A stretch of 64,000 nucleotides of DNA from JAKOUY01 sp037045185 (lineage in GTDB: Bacteria > Actinomycetota > Acidimicrobiia > Acidimicrobiales > Ilumatobacteraceae). Both the position numbers and the translations under genes were made by a program. Positions 46,374 through 55,212 of the stretch are shown here, piece after piece. Position 1 is the first letter of the stretch; each line of letters starts with the position of its first letter. The DNA is taken from positions 783,479-847,478 of the forward strand of contig JBAOHQ010000008.1 of assembly GCA_037045185.1 (NCBI GenBank), written 5' to 3'. The notes under the pieces were generated by a model. The model did no database searches and was not told the origin of the DNA. It worked only from the letters and a program-made list of their open reading frames with translations.

Positions 46374-46917
46374 CTAGCTTTTAAGGGCAATAGCCATGGC
46401 TTCAAGTTTCCCACGAATTGAGGCATCTAATATCTCGTCACCAATTTCAACTTTGAATCCACCTATTAATTCTGGATCAATCGCTAACTTGAGCTTCTAT
46501 CTTTTGCTTAAACTTTTGCTCGAGATCATCTACCAATTTCTTGAGTTGCTGTACTTATCCATTGCAAAAGCACTAACTAATTCTAGCCTCCAAAACACCC
46601 TCGTGCTTGCGCTTTTAATTGCTCAAATAGATCAACTGATTTGGGGCAGCACTAATATGCGCTTATTTTCTGCCAGTAGCTTCATAAGATTATGGACATC
46701 AGCATTAAATTCTATTTTGACCAATATCAAAAATTATCTCACCAAGCTGCTTCGCTGACACTAATGGATTTCCGATTAACATTTTAATATGTTTATCTGT
46801 CGAAATCATCGCTGCCAATTGCAACATTTTAGACCATTTAGCCAATTGACTATTTGCAATTGCCAATTTATAAACTGCTTCTGCATATGGTCTAGCAACA
46901 GTAATTGCTTCAGCCAT
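46374..46917 (-). CDS. atpH: ATP synthase F1 delta subunit, frameshifted
   Basis: ATG 46,917 overlaps the atpF stop. MAEAITVARPYAEAVYKLAI, ANSQLAKWSKMLQLAAMIST and NPLVSAKQLGEIIFDI are the N-terminal helical bundle. Reading is then broken in more than one place, but the last stretch returns cleanly: ELIGGFKVEIGDEILDASIR and GKLEAMAIALKS before TAG at 46,374. About 178 residues expected. Delta links F1 to the peripheral stalk. Confidence 0.88.
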
Positions 46918-47397
46918 TATTTCAAATCTTCCTCAATTGAAGCGAGCATATCGGCATGCGCTTTTAGCATCCACTTCACGACGCAGTATTTTTGCTCGCT
47001 CCTGCAACAGCCAATTCAGCAACATGCTGCCGTAACGCTTCTTTTGCACTAAACATCTCGTGCTCTATATCCGCCTTTAGCGCCAGCAACAATTCGATCT
47101 CCTTCTTCTTTTGCGGTGTTCTTTTGCTTCTTCAACAATTTCTGTTGCTCGTTTTTCTGCTTGTAGAATTATCTTCTGAGGCACGTTGCTTTGCCTCTTT
47201 CAATGACATCAGATGATCGCTGACTTGCCAACTCTAATTCATGACGCCCGCGTTCACCAGCAGCCAATCCATCAGCAATCAGTTTTCTGACGCTCCTCAA
47301 TAGCACGCAGCAACGGCGGCCATACAAATTTAACAGTAAACCAAATAAATATTGAAAAGGCTATCGCCTGAGAAATTAAAGTAAAGTTAATATTCAT
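46917..47397 (-). CDS. atpF: ATP synthase F0 b subunit, frameshifted
   Basis: ATG 47,397 gives MNINFTLISQAIAFSIFIWF, TVKFVWPPLLRAIEERQ, the membrane anchor and start of the long helix. Several breaks follow (about 47,280, 47,200, 47,120, 47,000), so the helical stalk can be read only in pieces. It ends ASIEEDLK with TAA at 46,917, which overlaps the atpH ATG. Expected length near 156-160. Forms the peripheral stalk. Confidence 0.87.
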
Positions 47398-47462
47398 GAC
47401 AAGCCTGTAATATCTGATCTATACAGCAATAGCATTATTATTGAATAACTGCCAGCAGTGGA

Positions 47463-47712
47463 TTACCGAAATGCAAATAACATTGCCAAACCTACAGCAA
47501 TAATAAATGAAGCATCGGTTAAGCCCAGCAAAAGAAACACTTTACCTTGCAAAGTCGGTATCATTTCTGGTTGACGTGCCGCGCCCTCCAGAAAACGACT
47601 ACACATCACACCAACACCGATACATGCGCCCAGCTGCACCAAGTCCAATCATCAAACCAATACCTATTCCGGTATACGCTTGAATCATTGCCAAATACTG
47701 CAAATTCTCCAT
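47463..47712 (-). CDS. atpE: ATP synthase F0 c subunit, one frameshift
   Basis: ATG 47,712 (MENLQYLAMIQAYTGIGIGL, MIGLGAAG). A frameshift near 47,630 joins to the second hairpin: SRFLEGAARQPEMIPTLQGK, VFLLLGLTDASFIIAVGLAM, LFAFR. The RQP loop that contacts gamma/epsilon is present, and the ion-binding carboxylate would be the Asp of LTDAS. About 83 residues joined. Its ring turns with proton flow. Confidence 0.9.
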
Positions 47713-47775
47713 TTTAGTTTCCTTTTGTTAAGATTAAAATTAATGATTTTGCAACAAATAAAAGCTTATAATTAT

Positions 47776-48589
47776 CTAATGCGACTCATGCGCCATCGAT
47801 ATATACACTACAGTCAACATCATAAAAATAAATGCCTGCAAGGTAACAATCAAAATATGAAATATCGCCCAACCAGCCCCCAAAATTGCACCAAAGAATG
47901 CGCCAGATCACACCCGTTGCAGCCCACATTCCAAGCAACAAGAAAATAATCTCGCCCGCGTAAATATTCCCAAATAACCGCAACGAATGCGACAAGCGGC
48001 TTAGATACATACTCAATAAAATTAAAGAACAAATTCAATACCCATAGCAGCGGATTTTTTCCAAATGGAGTACAAAAAAGCTCGTGCATCCACCCACCGA
48101 ACCCTTTAACCTTTAGACTAAAGAATATCATTAAAAACCATATCGATAGAGCTAGCGCAAAAGTTGTATTTACATCCGTTGTCGGCACGGTTCTCCAGTT
48201 ATGCAAACCAAACGCATGCTCGTAAATCCAAGCCATAATATCAATAGGCAAGATATCCATAGCGTTCATCATCAAAACCCACACAAATATCGTTAACGCT
48301 GTAGGTGCAACAAATACATGTCGATTCCCATGAAATGTATTTTTAACTTCATTATCAATAAATTCAACCGCAAGCTCCACAAATGCTTGACGTTTTGATG
48401 GCACACCAGGTGTTGCTTTTCGCACAACCAGCCAAATAAACCCAAAACTTATAAATGCCAAGGATCATAGATGTAACCAAGCGTATCAACATGCAGCACC
48501 CAAAACGCACCTTCATTGACTTGCACTGTCAAATTAGTTAAATGATGATCTATGTATGATGTTGGTGTAAGCTCTGTACTTGATGCCAT
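47776..48589 (-). CDS. atpB: ATP synthase F0 a subunit, frameshifted
   Basis: ATG 48,589 (MASSTELTPTSYIDHHLTNL, TVQVNEGAFWVLHVDTLGY). After a break near 48,460 it runs KRQAFVELAVEFIDNEVKNT, NAMDILPIDIMAWIYEHAFG and VKGFGGWMHELFCTPFGKNP. Breaks near 48,015 and 47,900 join LSHSLRLFGNIYAGEIIFLL, with the essential Arg of SLRLFGN, and the end AIFHILIVTLQAFIFMMLTV before TAG 47,776. About 270 residues joined, usual for this subunit, which carries the proton half-channels. Confidence 0.92.
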
Positions 48590-48610
48590 TCGCCACCTAT
48601 TTTACTTATA

Positions 48611-48998
48611 TTAATTTATTTTGTTGTTTACATTATCTGTCACAAGCAGCGCCAAGCTGTGCGCCAGAATTGTTACAATAAAAACTCCGATAAAGGCATA
48701 TACATTTATATTTTCATAATTTTTAAGCACTAGCCCATAACAGAATTATTATTATGATTATTTTTACTGCCTCCGCTCTCAGAGCTATTCTAACTGTATC
48801 ACTAGCTGAATATCCTTTGTGACTAGATATGATAAGTGCAAATGCCGTTGAAGATACAAAACTAACCATACCCCCCAAAAGAACCGACAATACTCCATGC
48901 ACACCTAACCAAAACCCAATCCCTATTGCGGCGACAACTGTAATAATCAATTGTGCACTTATCACCACCTTAAGTGGCCTACTTTTTATCCAAGACAT
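48611..48998 (-). CDS. atpI: ATP synthase subunit I (AtpI), one frameshift
   Basis: ATG 48,998. MSWIKSRPLKVVISAQLIIT, VHGVLSVLLGGMVSFVSSTA, FALIISSHKGYSA and IALRAEAVKIIIIIILLWAS are the I-subunit hydrophobic pairs. The frame ends at 48,723, but a one-base shift there continues VLKNYENINVYAFIGVFIVT and ILAHSLALLVTDNVNNKIN to 48,611, giving about 128 residues. AtpI assists c-ring assembly and is first gene of the operon. Confidence 0.85.
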
Positions 48999-49060
48999 AT
49001 CTTATCTTTGGAATGCTGAACAGCACTGAACTGCAAATTGAATCGCTTAAAAAGTTAGGC

Positions 49061-49090
49061 ATTCTAGTTTAAATACCCCATTCTCGTCAA
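49061..49090 (-). promoter_or_regulatory. Sigma-70-type promoter for the atp operon
   Basis: Reading the minus strand, TTGACG (49,090-49,085) and TAGAAT (49,066-49,061) are 18 bases apart, close to the bacterial consensus. The -10 box is about 62 bases before the atpI ATG. No other promoter-like pair of this quality lies between here and atpI. Confidence 0.6.
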
Positions 49091-49508
49091 TGTAAAATTC
49101 CAGCTAAGCTGAAATGCTTCTTTTTTGATTTTTGAGATATGCTGATTCTCAAAGAATCCAAAGTTAAATACCTTTTAAAACTATGCAATAAATTAATTTT
49201 CTACTGAATTTCTTTTCTTCTCCAAGTGACTTTAGGAAAAGCAGATCTGGTGAAGATCCTAGGCACAATGATCAGTCACTTTATTCCACTCCCAATAACT
49301 CGCAAAATAGCGTTTGCTACTCCATAGAATTTCGCTATTCATTACCAAGGCCAACAGCCAAAATTTTCGCTTTTCCAGAATTAATGCTAAGAATCCATAG
49401 TGTTCTGCCGTTAATTCCACACAATCTCAATTCATCTTTTTGAGTTTCTACAATATTTCCCGGCATAGTAATTTTTTTGAATATCCCCGGCTCTTCAGGA
49501 GTTTAATT
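49091..49508. other. Intergenic region before pilC, no gene seen
   Basis: About 420 AT-rich bases between the divergent atp and pil operons. A minus-strand frame near 49,340-49,260 would give a 28-residue peptide (MNSEILWSSKRYFASYWEWN ...), without a convincing ribosome site; I do not call it. An AGGAG box at 49,497-49,501 serves pilC. No pilB or pilA remnant is recognisable. Confidence 0.5.
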
Positions 49509-50732
49509 ATGGCAACTATCACAGCTCAAACAGAAAAGAAAATAAAAGAAATCAATTATTCGTGGGAGGGAAAGGATAAAAGTGGCAAACAAATCAAAGG
49601 TGAAATGCGAGCGGCTGGAACAGTTGTAGTTACGTCTACTTTACGTCGCCAAGGAATTAAGGTTACTAAAATCAAGAAAATTCAATCAGGCGGAAAAATC
49701 ACTGACAAAGATATAACACTATTTACTCGTCAGTTAGCTACCATGATGAAATCAGGCGTACCTTTGCTGCAAGCTTTTGATATAGTGGGCAAGGGCCATA
49801 GCAATCGAGCTGTCAGCAAATTGCTGATGGACATCAAATCTGATGTTGAAACAGGCAGTAACTTAGCAGATGCTTTTCGCAAATACCCTCTTTACTTCGA
49901 CGCTCTGTTTTGTAATCTTGTTGGCGCAGGTGAAGCAGCTGGTATTTTAGATAACTTATTAGATCGTTTGGCAACCTACAAAGAGAAAATTCAAGCTATT
50001 AAAGGAAAAATTAAATCTGCACTTTTTTACCCTATTTCAATTATTGTGGTTGCTTTTGTAATTACTGCTGTAATCATGATTTTTGTGGTTCCCGCTTTTA
50101 AGGATTTATTTGAAGGGTTCGGTGCTGAGCTTCCTGCACCCACACTATTTGTAATGACTGTCTCAGATTTCTTTGTAGATTATTGGTGGGCTATTATTGG
50201 TATTTTAGGGGGTGGAATTTATGCTTTCTTTTATGCTTGGAAGCGTTCAATTCCGATGCAACGCGTCATGGATCGAATGGTTCTCAAGTTACCTATCTTG
50301 GGCGAGGTAATCCGTAAAGCCACTATCGCACGCTGGTCGCGTACGCTTTCTACCATGTTTGCCGCGGGTGTTCCTTTGGTCGAATCGTTGGATTCGGTGG
50401 CAGGTGCAGCCGGTAATTATATCTATTATGAAGCAACCAAAAATATCCAAATTGAAGTCAGCACGGGTAATAGCTTGATGTCTTCTATGGCTAATGCCAA
50501 TGTATTTCCCAGTATGGTAGTCCAAATGGTTGCTATTGGTGAAGAATCCGGATCACTAGATTCCATGCTCGGTAAAGTTGCAGATTTCTACGAAGCGGAA
50601 GTAGATGATGCAGTCGCCGCGCTTTCGAGTCTGATGGAGCCCGTCATAATGGTTGTATTGGGTACACTCATTGGTGGCATGGTTGTTGCAATGTACTTGC
50701 CCATTTTCAAAATGGGTATGGTTGTTAGTTAG
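49509..50732 (+). CDS. pilC: Type IV pilus inner-membrane platform protein
   Basis: The frame is open from 49,440; ATG 49,509 follows AGGAG by seven bases and starts MATITAQTEKKIKEINYSWE; 407 residues. TDKDITLFTRQLATMMKSGV, PLLQAFDIVGKGHSNRAVSK and GAGEAAGILDNLLDRLATYK make the first GspF domain; the second has ARWSRTLSTMFAAGVPLVES and VQMVAIGEESGSLDSMLGKV. Three membrane helices lie in between and at the end. It is the platform moved by PilB and PilT. The usual upstream pilB is not present here. Confidence 0.96.
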   Translation: MATITAQTEKKIKEINYSWEGKDKSGKQIKGEMRAAGTVVVTSTLRRQGIKVTKIKKIQSGGKITDKDITLFTRQLATMMKSGVPLLQAFDIVGKGHSNRAVSKLLMDIKSDVETGSNLADAFRKYPLYFDALFCNLVGAGEAAGILDNLLDRLATYKEKIQAIKGKIKSALFYPISIIVVAFVITAVIMIFVVPAFKDLFEGFGAELPAPTLFVMTVSDFFVDYWWAIIGILGGGIYAFFYAWKRSIPMQRVMDRMVLKLPILGEVIRKATIARWSRTLSTMFAAGVPLVESLDSVAGAAGNYIYYEATKNIQIEVSTGNSLMSSMANANVFPSMVVQMVAIGEESGSLDSMLGKVADFYEAEVDDAVAALSSLMEPVIMVVLGTLIGGMVVAMYLPIFKMGMVVS

Positions 50733-50772
50733 GTTTTGCATTCTTAACATTCTTTATTTACTAAAACCAATC

Positions 50773-51633
50773 ATGTCACTGATATCTGTACTGGAAGAAA
50801 CACCTGCCTTTTTTATCTCATTCATCACCATCGTCGGTTTAATGGTCGGTAGCTTTCTAAACGTTGTGATATACCGTTTGCCAGTAATGATGAAAAGGAA
50901 TTGGTTGCAACAATGCACAGAATTACGTGATGAACCCATCGCAGATTTGCCAGTTTTCAACCTCATCACTCCTCGTTCAGCCTGTACTCAGTGTGAACAC
51001 AAACTATCAGCACTTGAAAATATTCCCATTATTAGTTATCTCTTCTTAAGAGGGCGCTGTTCTCAGTGTCAAACACGCATCTCTTTATGCTATCCACTTG
51101 TGGAAACAGTGACGGCTTTAATGAGTGGTTTTGTTGCCTGGCATTTTGGTTTTGGTTGGCTTACAGTTGCGACGTTATTTTTTGTATGGGCATTAATTGC
51201 TCTGGCTGTGATTGATTTAAACACTCAATTGTTGCCGGATGATATAACGCTGCCACTCCTATGGGCAGGTTTACTGGTCAATATGAATAATGGTTTTACC
51301 GATATTCATTCGGCAATTATTGGGGCTGTTGCAGGCTATCTTTCCTTGTGGTGCATTTACTGGTGTTTTAAACTCATCACGGGCAAAGAAGGGATGGGAT
51401 ACGGCGATTTCAAATTACTTTCGGCAATTGGCGCGTGGCTAGGATGGAGCATCCTTCCATTGGTCATTCTTTTTTCATCACTAGTTGGAACTGTCGTTGG
51501 TGTTGGTTTAATTATTGCTGCCAGACTCAATAAAAACATACCTATTCCCTTCGGTCCTTATTTAGTGGGCGGCGCACTTATTGCCTTATTCTGGGGGAAC
51601 AAGCTAAATCATGCTTATTTTGGAACGTTTTAA
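50773..51633 (+). CDS. pilD: Prepilin leader peptidase / N-methyltransferase
   Basis: ATG 50,773; 286 residues. Cytoplasmic cysteine cluster CTQCEHKLSALENIPIISYL, RGRCSQCQTRISLCYPLVE, then the aspartic protease pair ALAVIDLNTQLLPDDITLPL and EGMGYGDFKLLSAIGAWLGW (GxGD). GSFLNVVIYRLPVMMKRNWL near the start is typical. It cleaves and methylates pilins. Forms the row pilC-pilD-coaE-zapD. Confidence 0.96.
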   Translation: MSLISVLEETPAFFISFITIVGLMVGSFLNVVIYRLPVMMKRNWLQQCTELRDEPIADLPVFNLITPRSACTQCEHKLSALENIPIISYLFLRGRCSQCQTRISLCYPLVETVTALMSGFVAWHFGFGWLTVATLFFVWALIALAVIDLNTQLLPDDITLPLLWAGLLVNMNNGFTDIHSAIIGAVAGYLSLWCIYWCFKLITGKEGMGYGDFKLLSAIGAWLGWSILPLVILFSSLVGTVVGVGLIIAARLNKNIPIPFGPYLVGGALIALFWGNKLNHAYFGTF

Positions 51634-51636
51634 TTC

Positions 51637-52251
51637 ATGACCTTTGTCGTTGGATTAACAGGAGGAATTGGTTGTGGAAAATCAAGTGCCAGTCAATTTT
51701 TTTCTGATTTAGGTATTGATGTCATTGATACAGATATCATCGCTCGCCAGCTAACCCAACCCAATGGTTCAGCTATTAGCCTGATTCAAAATACTTTCGG
51801 ATCTTCTATCATTGCTGCCGATGGTACTTTGGATAGAAATAAAATGCGTGATTTGGTTTTCGCCAATAGCGAATTGCGACACAAGCTTGAACAAATTCTT
51901 CATCCATTGATTCTGAAAGAGGTAATCCGCCGAATTAAGCAGTGCCAAGCTCCTTATGTCATCGTTGTCATTCCTCTTTTATTTGAAACGAATGATTACA
52001 ATCATTTAATTCGACACATACTGGTTATTGATTGTGATGAACAACAACAACTCTTACGTACTATGGAGCGTAGCAATCTATCGGAACAAAAAGTAAGATC
52101 CATCATGGCTACACAAGTTGCACGAGAAACCCGCATACAAAAAGCAGATGATGTCATTCTGAATAATCAGGATATTGAATATCTAAAAGCACAAATCTTA
52201 TTGCTACACCATAAGTATCTGGCTTTATCAAAAAATGAACCTGCTACTTAG
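51637..52251 (+). CDS. coaE: Dephospho-CoA kinase
   Basis: ATG 51,637, three bases after pilD; 204 residues. FVVGLTGGIGCGKSSASQFF (P-loop), DVIDTDIIARQLTQPNGSAI, LEQILHPLILKEVIRRIKQC and YVIVVIPLLFETNDYNHLIR are standard. It phosphorylates dephospho-CoA, the last step of CoA synthesis. Placement after pilD is common in beta- and gammaproteobacteria. Confidence 0.96.
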   Translation: MTFVVGLTGGIGCGKSSASQFFSDLGIDVIDTDIIARQLTQPNGSAISLIQNTFGSSIIAADGTLDRNKMRDLVFANSELRHKLEQILHPLILKEVIRRIKQCQAPYVIVVIPLLFETNDYNHLIRHILVIDCDEQQQLLRTMERSNLSEQKVRSIMATQVARETRIQKADDVILNNQDIEYLKAQILLLHHKYLALSKNEPAT

Positions 52252-52349
52252 TAGCTATTCATTAAAAAATTTAATTTTTAATTGTGAAATAATGCAGCTT
52301 AAGGCAAGATTGGGACATTTCATATCTTCCCTGTGGATGCATACCTATT

Positions 52350-52970
52350 GTGATTTGTTACGAACACCCACTTAACGAACGTATTCGTACTCTTCTGCGA
52401 TTAGAAGACTTATTCAATAAAATAGATTTTTTTTCCACTAAAGATACTGCAATCGAACATCATGCCTCACTTGTTGCGTTGTTTGAAGTGCTTGAAATCA
52501 CCAGTCGCGCAGATATTAAATCGGATTTATTGCAAGAGCTTGAGCGACAGAAACAAATACTCGAATCATTGCGAAAGAACCCTAATGTCTCTGAAGCCGC
52601 GCTTGATAATGTACTTAATGACATTAAAATCACTTTTCGCGAAATGTTGAATATACCAGGGAAGGTTGGAGAACATTTGCGTGAAAATGATTGGCTGATG
52701 ACGATCAAACAGCGAATCGGAATTCCAGGCGGCTGCTGTGCTTTTGATTTGCCATCGTATCATTATTGGTTAAATTTGGATCCTACTCAAAGACATCAAG
52801 ACTTCAGTGAATGGCTAGCTCCATTTCAACCTGTGCGTAATGCTTTCGGAATTGTACTTTTTCTGTTGAGAAAGAGTGGGAAGACCTTGCAAGCTGTGGC
52901 AAATCAGGGCATTTTCCAACAAACAGGATCAGAATATGCTGCGCATTTGTTAAGACTCAACCTTGAATGA
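52350..52970 (+). CDS. zapD: Cell division protein ZapD
   Basis: GTG 52,350 (MICYEHPLNERIRTLLRLED); 206 residues. LFNKIDFFSTKDTAIEHHAS, LFEVLEITSRADIKSDLLQE, IKQRIGIPGGCCAFDLPSYH and YWLNLDPTQRHQDFSEWLAP match ZapD, which bundles FtsZ filaments. The normal downstream yacG is not seen in the following 250 bases. A GTG start is unusual only in that no strong ribosome site is visible. Confidence 0.93.
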   Translation: MICYEHPLNERIRTLLRLEDLFNKIDFFSTKDTAIEHHASLVALFEVLEITSRADIKSDLLQELERQKQILESLRKNPNVSEAALDNVLNDIKITFREMLNIPGKVGEHLRENDWLMTIKQRIGIPGGCCAFDLPSYHYWLNLDPTQRHQDFSEWLAPFQPVRNAFGIVLFLLRKSGKTLQAVANQGIFQQTGSEYAAHLLRLNLE

Positions 52971-53220
52971 TGATTTACCTTGTGTTCCTGAGATTAGCGC
53001 CAATAAATATGCGCTAAACATTCGCTTCATTCCCGCTCAATCTGAACAAAAGAATAGAGTTTACGAAGGTGATGTTAAATTTGAGCTAACCTTCTGTAAT
53101 CTGTAACGACATTCCAAGCCATTCCAGCAGCACCCACAAACTCAATAATTCCCTCTGTATATCAACAATTAACTGTGTTTCTTGTTGTTTCATGTAGCGC
53201 TTTAAATCTCAAATAAACGA
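52971..53220. other. Intergenic region, no gene seen
   Basis: About 250 AT-rich bases between zapD and the IS200-type element. Short frames only. No yacG, tRNA or terminator is recognised. Confidence 0.4.
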
Positions 53221-53241
53221 CCCCGTGGCAAGACCACGGGG
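53221..53241. repeat. IS200-type end hairpin, copy 1
   Basis: Perfect 8-bp stem (ccccgtgg / ccacgggg) around caaga. Identical to copy 2. It lies just beyond the transposase stop and may also end transcription or block read-in. Confidence 0.85.
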
Positions 53242-53243
53242 TA

Positions 53244-53681
53244 TTAGAAAAGCTCAAGTTGACGCAGTTCTTCTTTTGGTTTGCCTTGATTCTTTACATA
53301 CCGCTCAACCACACCCCAATCCGCTCTTTCCCCTACAGTTGCAACATAATAGCCATCCGTCCAAAACTCACCACCCCACAGATCTCGTTTCAAATCCGGC
53401 TTCCTCTTAAACAATTCCCGTGCTGTTATGCTTTTGAACACCCTAACAATCTGACCCGGTGCAATTTTTGGATGTGCCGTACAAAGTATATGTACGTGGT
53501 CTTTGTCGCAACCTATCTGCTCAAACTCAATGTCGTATCGATCTTCTATCGCTTTCGCAGTCATCATAATGATTTTTACAACTGCGTCATCTAACAGTCC
53601 CCGTCTGTATTTCACAGGAAATACAATGTGATAATGTATCTGCCACGCACAGTGGCTCGCCTTCTCTACAACATCTCGCAT
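53244..53681 (-). CDS. tnpA: IS200/IS605-family Y1 transposase (TnpA)
   Basis: 145 residues. CAWQIHYHIVFPVKYRRGLL, IGCDKDHVHILCTAHPKIAP has the His-x-His (HUH) metal site, IVRVFKSITARELFKRKPDL, and WTDGYYVATVGERADWGVVE holds the candidate catalytic Tyr. It moves single-stranded DNA. Length and gene alone in the element fit IS200. It is intact. Confidence 0.93.
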   Translation of the reverse strand: MRDVVEKASHCAWQIHYHIVFPVKYRRGLLDDAVVKIIMMTAKAIEDRYDIEFEQIGCDKDHVHILCTAHPKIAPGQIVRVFKSITARELFKRKPDLKRDLWGGEFWTDGYYVATVGERADWGVVERYVKNQGKPKEELRQLELF

Positions 53682-53707
53682 CCCAACATTCTAAAGCCTA
53701 ATTAGAT

Positions 53708-53728
53708 CCCCGTGGCAAGACCACGGGG
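53708..53728. repeat. IS200-type end hairpin, copy 2
   Basis: Same 21 bases as at 53,221-53,241, here before the transposase start at 53,681 (minus-strand gene). Confidence 0.85.
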
Positions 53729-53809
53729 AATCGCAAGTTTAATTGATTAGCTAATAAAATATTCAGAAATATATGTATGTAGCTACTCAAGCAGGCAAAC
53801 ATGGGAAAA

Positions 53810-53905
53810 TTAACTGATATTCAAATGCGGAATTGGACTTAAGCTGGAAATCCCCACCGCAAAAGCAGATGGAGACGGACTAACTTGTTTGCGTTTCTTA
53901 CTCAT
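53810..53905 (-). CDS. Possible small basic peptide, 31 aa
   Basis: ATG 53,905 with AAGGG about seven bases before it; stop TAA at 53,810. Sequence starts MSKKRKQVSPSPSAFAVGIS. No family. The other bases of the 53,729-54,132 gap hold no gene that I can see. Weak call based only on the ribosome site and basic start. Confidence 0.25.
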   Translation of the reverse strand: MSKKRKQVSPSPSAFAVGISSLSPIPHLNIS

Positions 53906-54132
53906 TTCATTACCCTTCTATTATGCAAAGGCAGAACTTAGCAACCTGCCCAGGTTTCCGGTATCACTTCACTTTAGATTGTTATGTTCTTTTCTGATCA
54001 GTAATTTGCTCAATCTTTGAGTGTTCTAGCCGTACATATGCGAGTTAACTTGGGTTTTGTTTATTTAACAACTATTAGTAATTATTACGAATAATTGTTA
54101 TTGCACATGGAATTGCCACTAGGGGATGTTGT

Positions 54133-55177
54133 ATGAATATAGTAGAACTGCTTGCATTCGTGGTTAAGAATAGCGCCTCAGATTTGCACTTATCTGCTGG
54201 CATGCCGCCGATGATTCGGGTACATGGCGAGATCCGGCGCATCAATTTGCCAGAGATGGATCATAAGGAAGTGCACGCGATGGTGTACGACATTATGAAT
54301 GATAGTCAGCGCAAATTTTATGAGGAACATTTGGAATGTGATTTCTCCTTTGCTATTCCAAATCTTGCGCGTTTTCGTGTCAACGCATTTAATACTCAGC
54401 GCGGTGCAGCAGTAGTAATGCGTACAATTCCATCAAAAGTTCTGAGTCTGGAAGATCTTAAAGCTCCTAAGATATTTGCTGAGATTGCTAAGCAACCGCG
54501 TGGAGTAGTTTTGGTAACAGGGCCTACCGGATCCGGGAAATCCACCACATTAGCAGCAATGGTCAATGACATAAATGAAAATGAATATGGCCACATTCTG
54601 ACTCTTGAGGATCCTATTGAATTTGTGCACGAAAGTAAGAAATGCCTGATTAATCAGCGAGAAGTCGGGAGAGATACCTTAAGTTTCTCTAATGCTTTGC
54701 GCTCGGCATTGCGTGAAGATCCTGACATCATTCTAGTGGGTGAAATGCGAGACCTGGAAACCATACGTTTAGCAATGACAGCAGCTGAAACGGGACACTT
54801 AGTTTTTGGGACGTTGCATACAAGTTCTGCCGCCAAAACGGTTGATCGTATTATTGATGTTTTTCCAGCAGAAGAAAAAGAAATGGTTCGAGCAATGCTA
54901 TCGGAATCATTGCGGGCAGTTATATCGCAAGCACTTTTAAAAACAAAGGATGGTAAGGGGCGTGTAGCTGCCCATGAAATAATGATTGGCACACCAGCTA
55001 TTCGTAATCTTGATCAGGGAAGCCAAAATTGCGCAGATGTATTCTGCAATCCAAACAGGCCAAAATGTTGGCATGCAAACACTGGATCAAAATTTGACTG
55101 ATTTGGTAAAACGCAATGTTATTTCAATGGCTGAGGCGCGAAGCAAGGCTATGAATAAAGATAATTTCAGAATTTAA
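54133..55177 (+). CDS. pilT: Type IV pilus retraction ATPase PilT, one frameshift
   Basis: ATG 54,133. MNIVELLAFVVKNSASDLHL, SAGMPPMIRVHGEIRRINLP, then VVLVTGPTGSGKSTTLAAMV (Walker A), HILTLEDPIEFVHESKKCLI (Asp box), RSALREDPDIILVGEMRDLE (Walker B), AETGHLVFGTLHTSSAAKTV (His box). Near 55,010 the frame changes; the other frame gives REAKIAQMYSAIQTGQNVGM and ends SMAEARSKAMNKDNFRI. About 348 residues joined. It powers pilus retraction with pilU next. Confidence 0.95.
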
Positions 55178-55212
55178 AAGATTGCTCGAGTAGATCGAAA
55201 TTCCAGGAGTAT

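Larger units (their letters stand above)
53221..53728 (-). mobile_element. IS200-type element (approximate ends)
   Basis: A single HUH-type transposase gene is enclosed by two identical 21-base hairpins, ccccgtggcaagaccacggg plus one more g, at 53,221-53,241 and 53,708-53,728 (8-bp stem, 5-nt loop). IS200/IS605 elements lack inverted ends and are recognised by such subterminal hairpins. The real ends extend a few to some tens of bases beyond. No tnpB or omega RNA gene is present. Confidence 0.8.

Noticed and set aside
49260..49340. A small minus-strand peptide gene upstream of pilC
   Set aside because: Twenty-eight codons, no ribosome site and no known relative.
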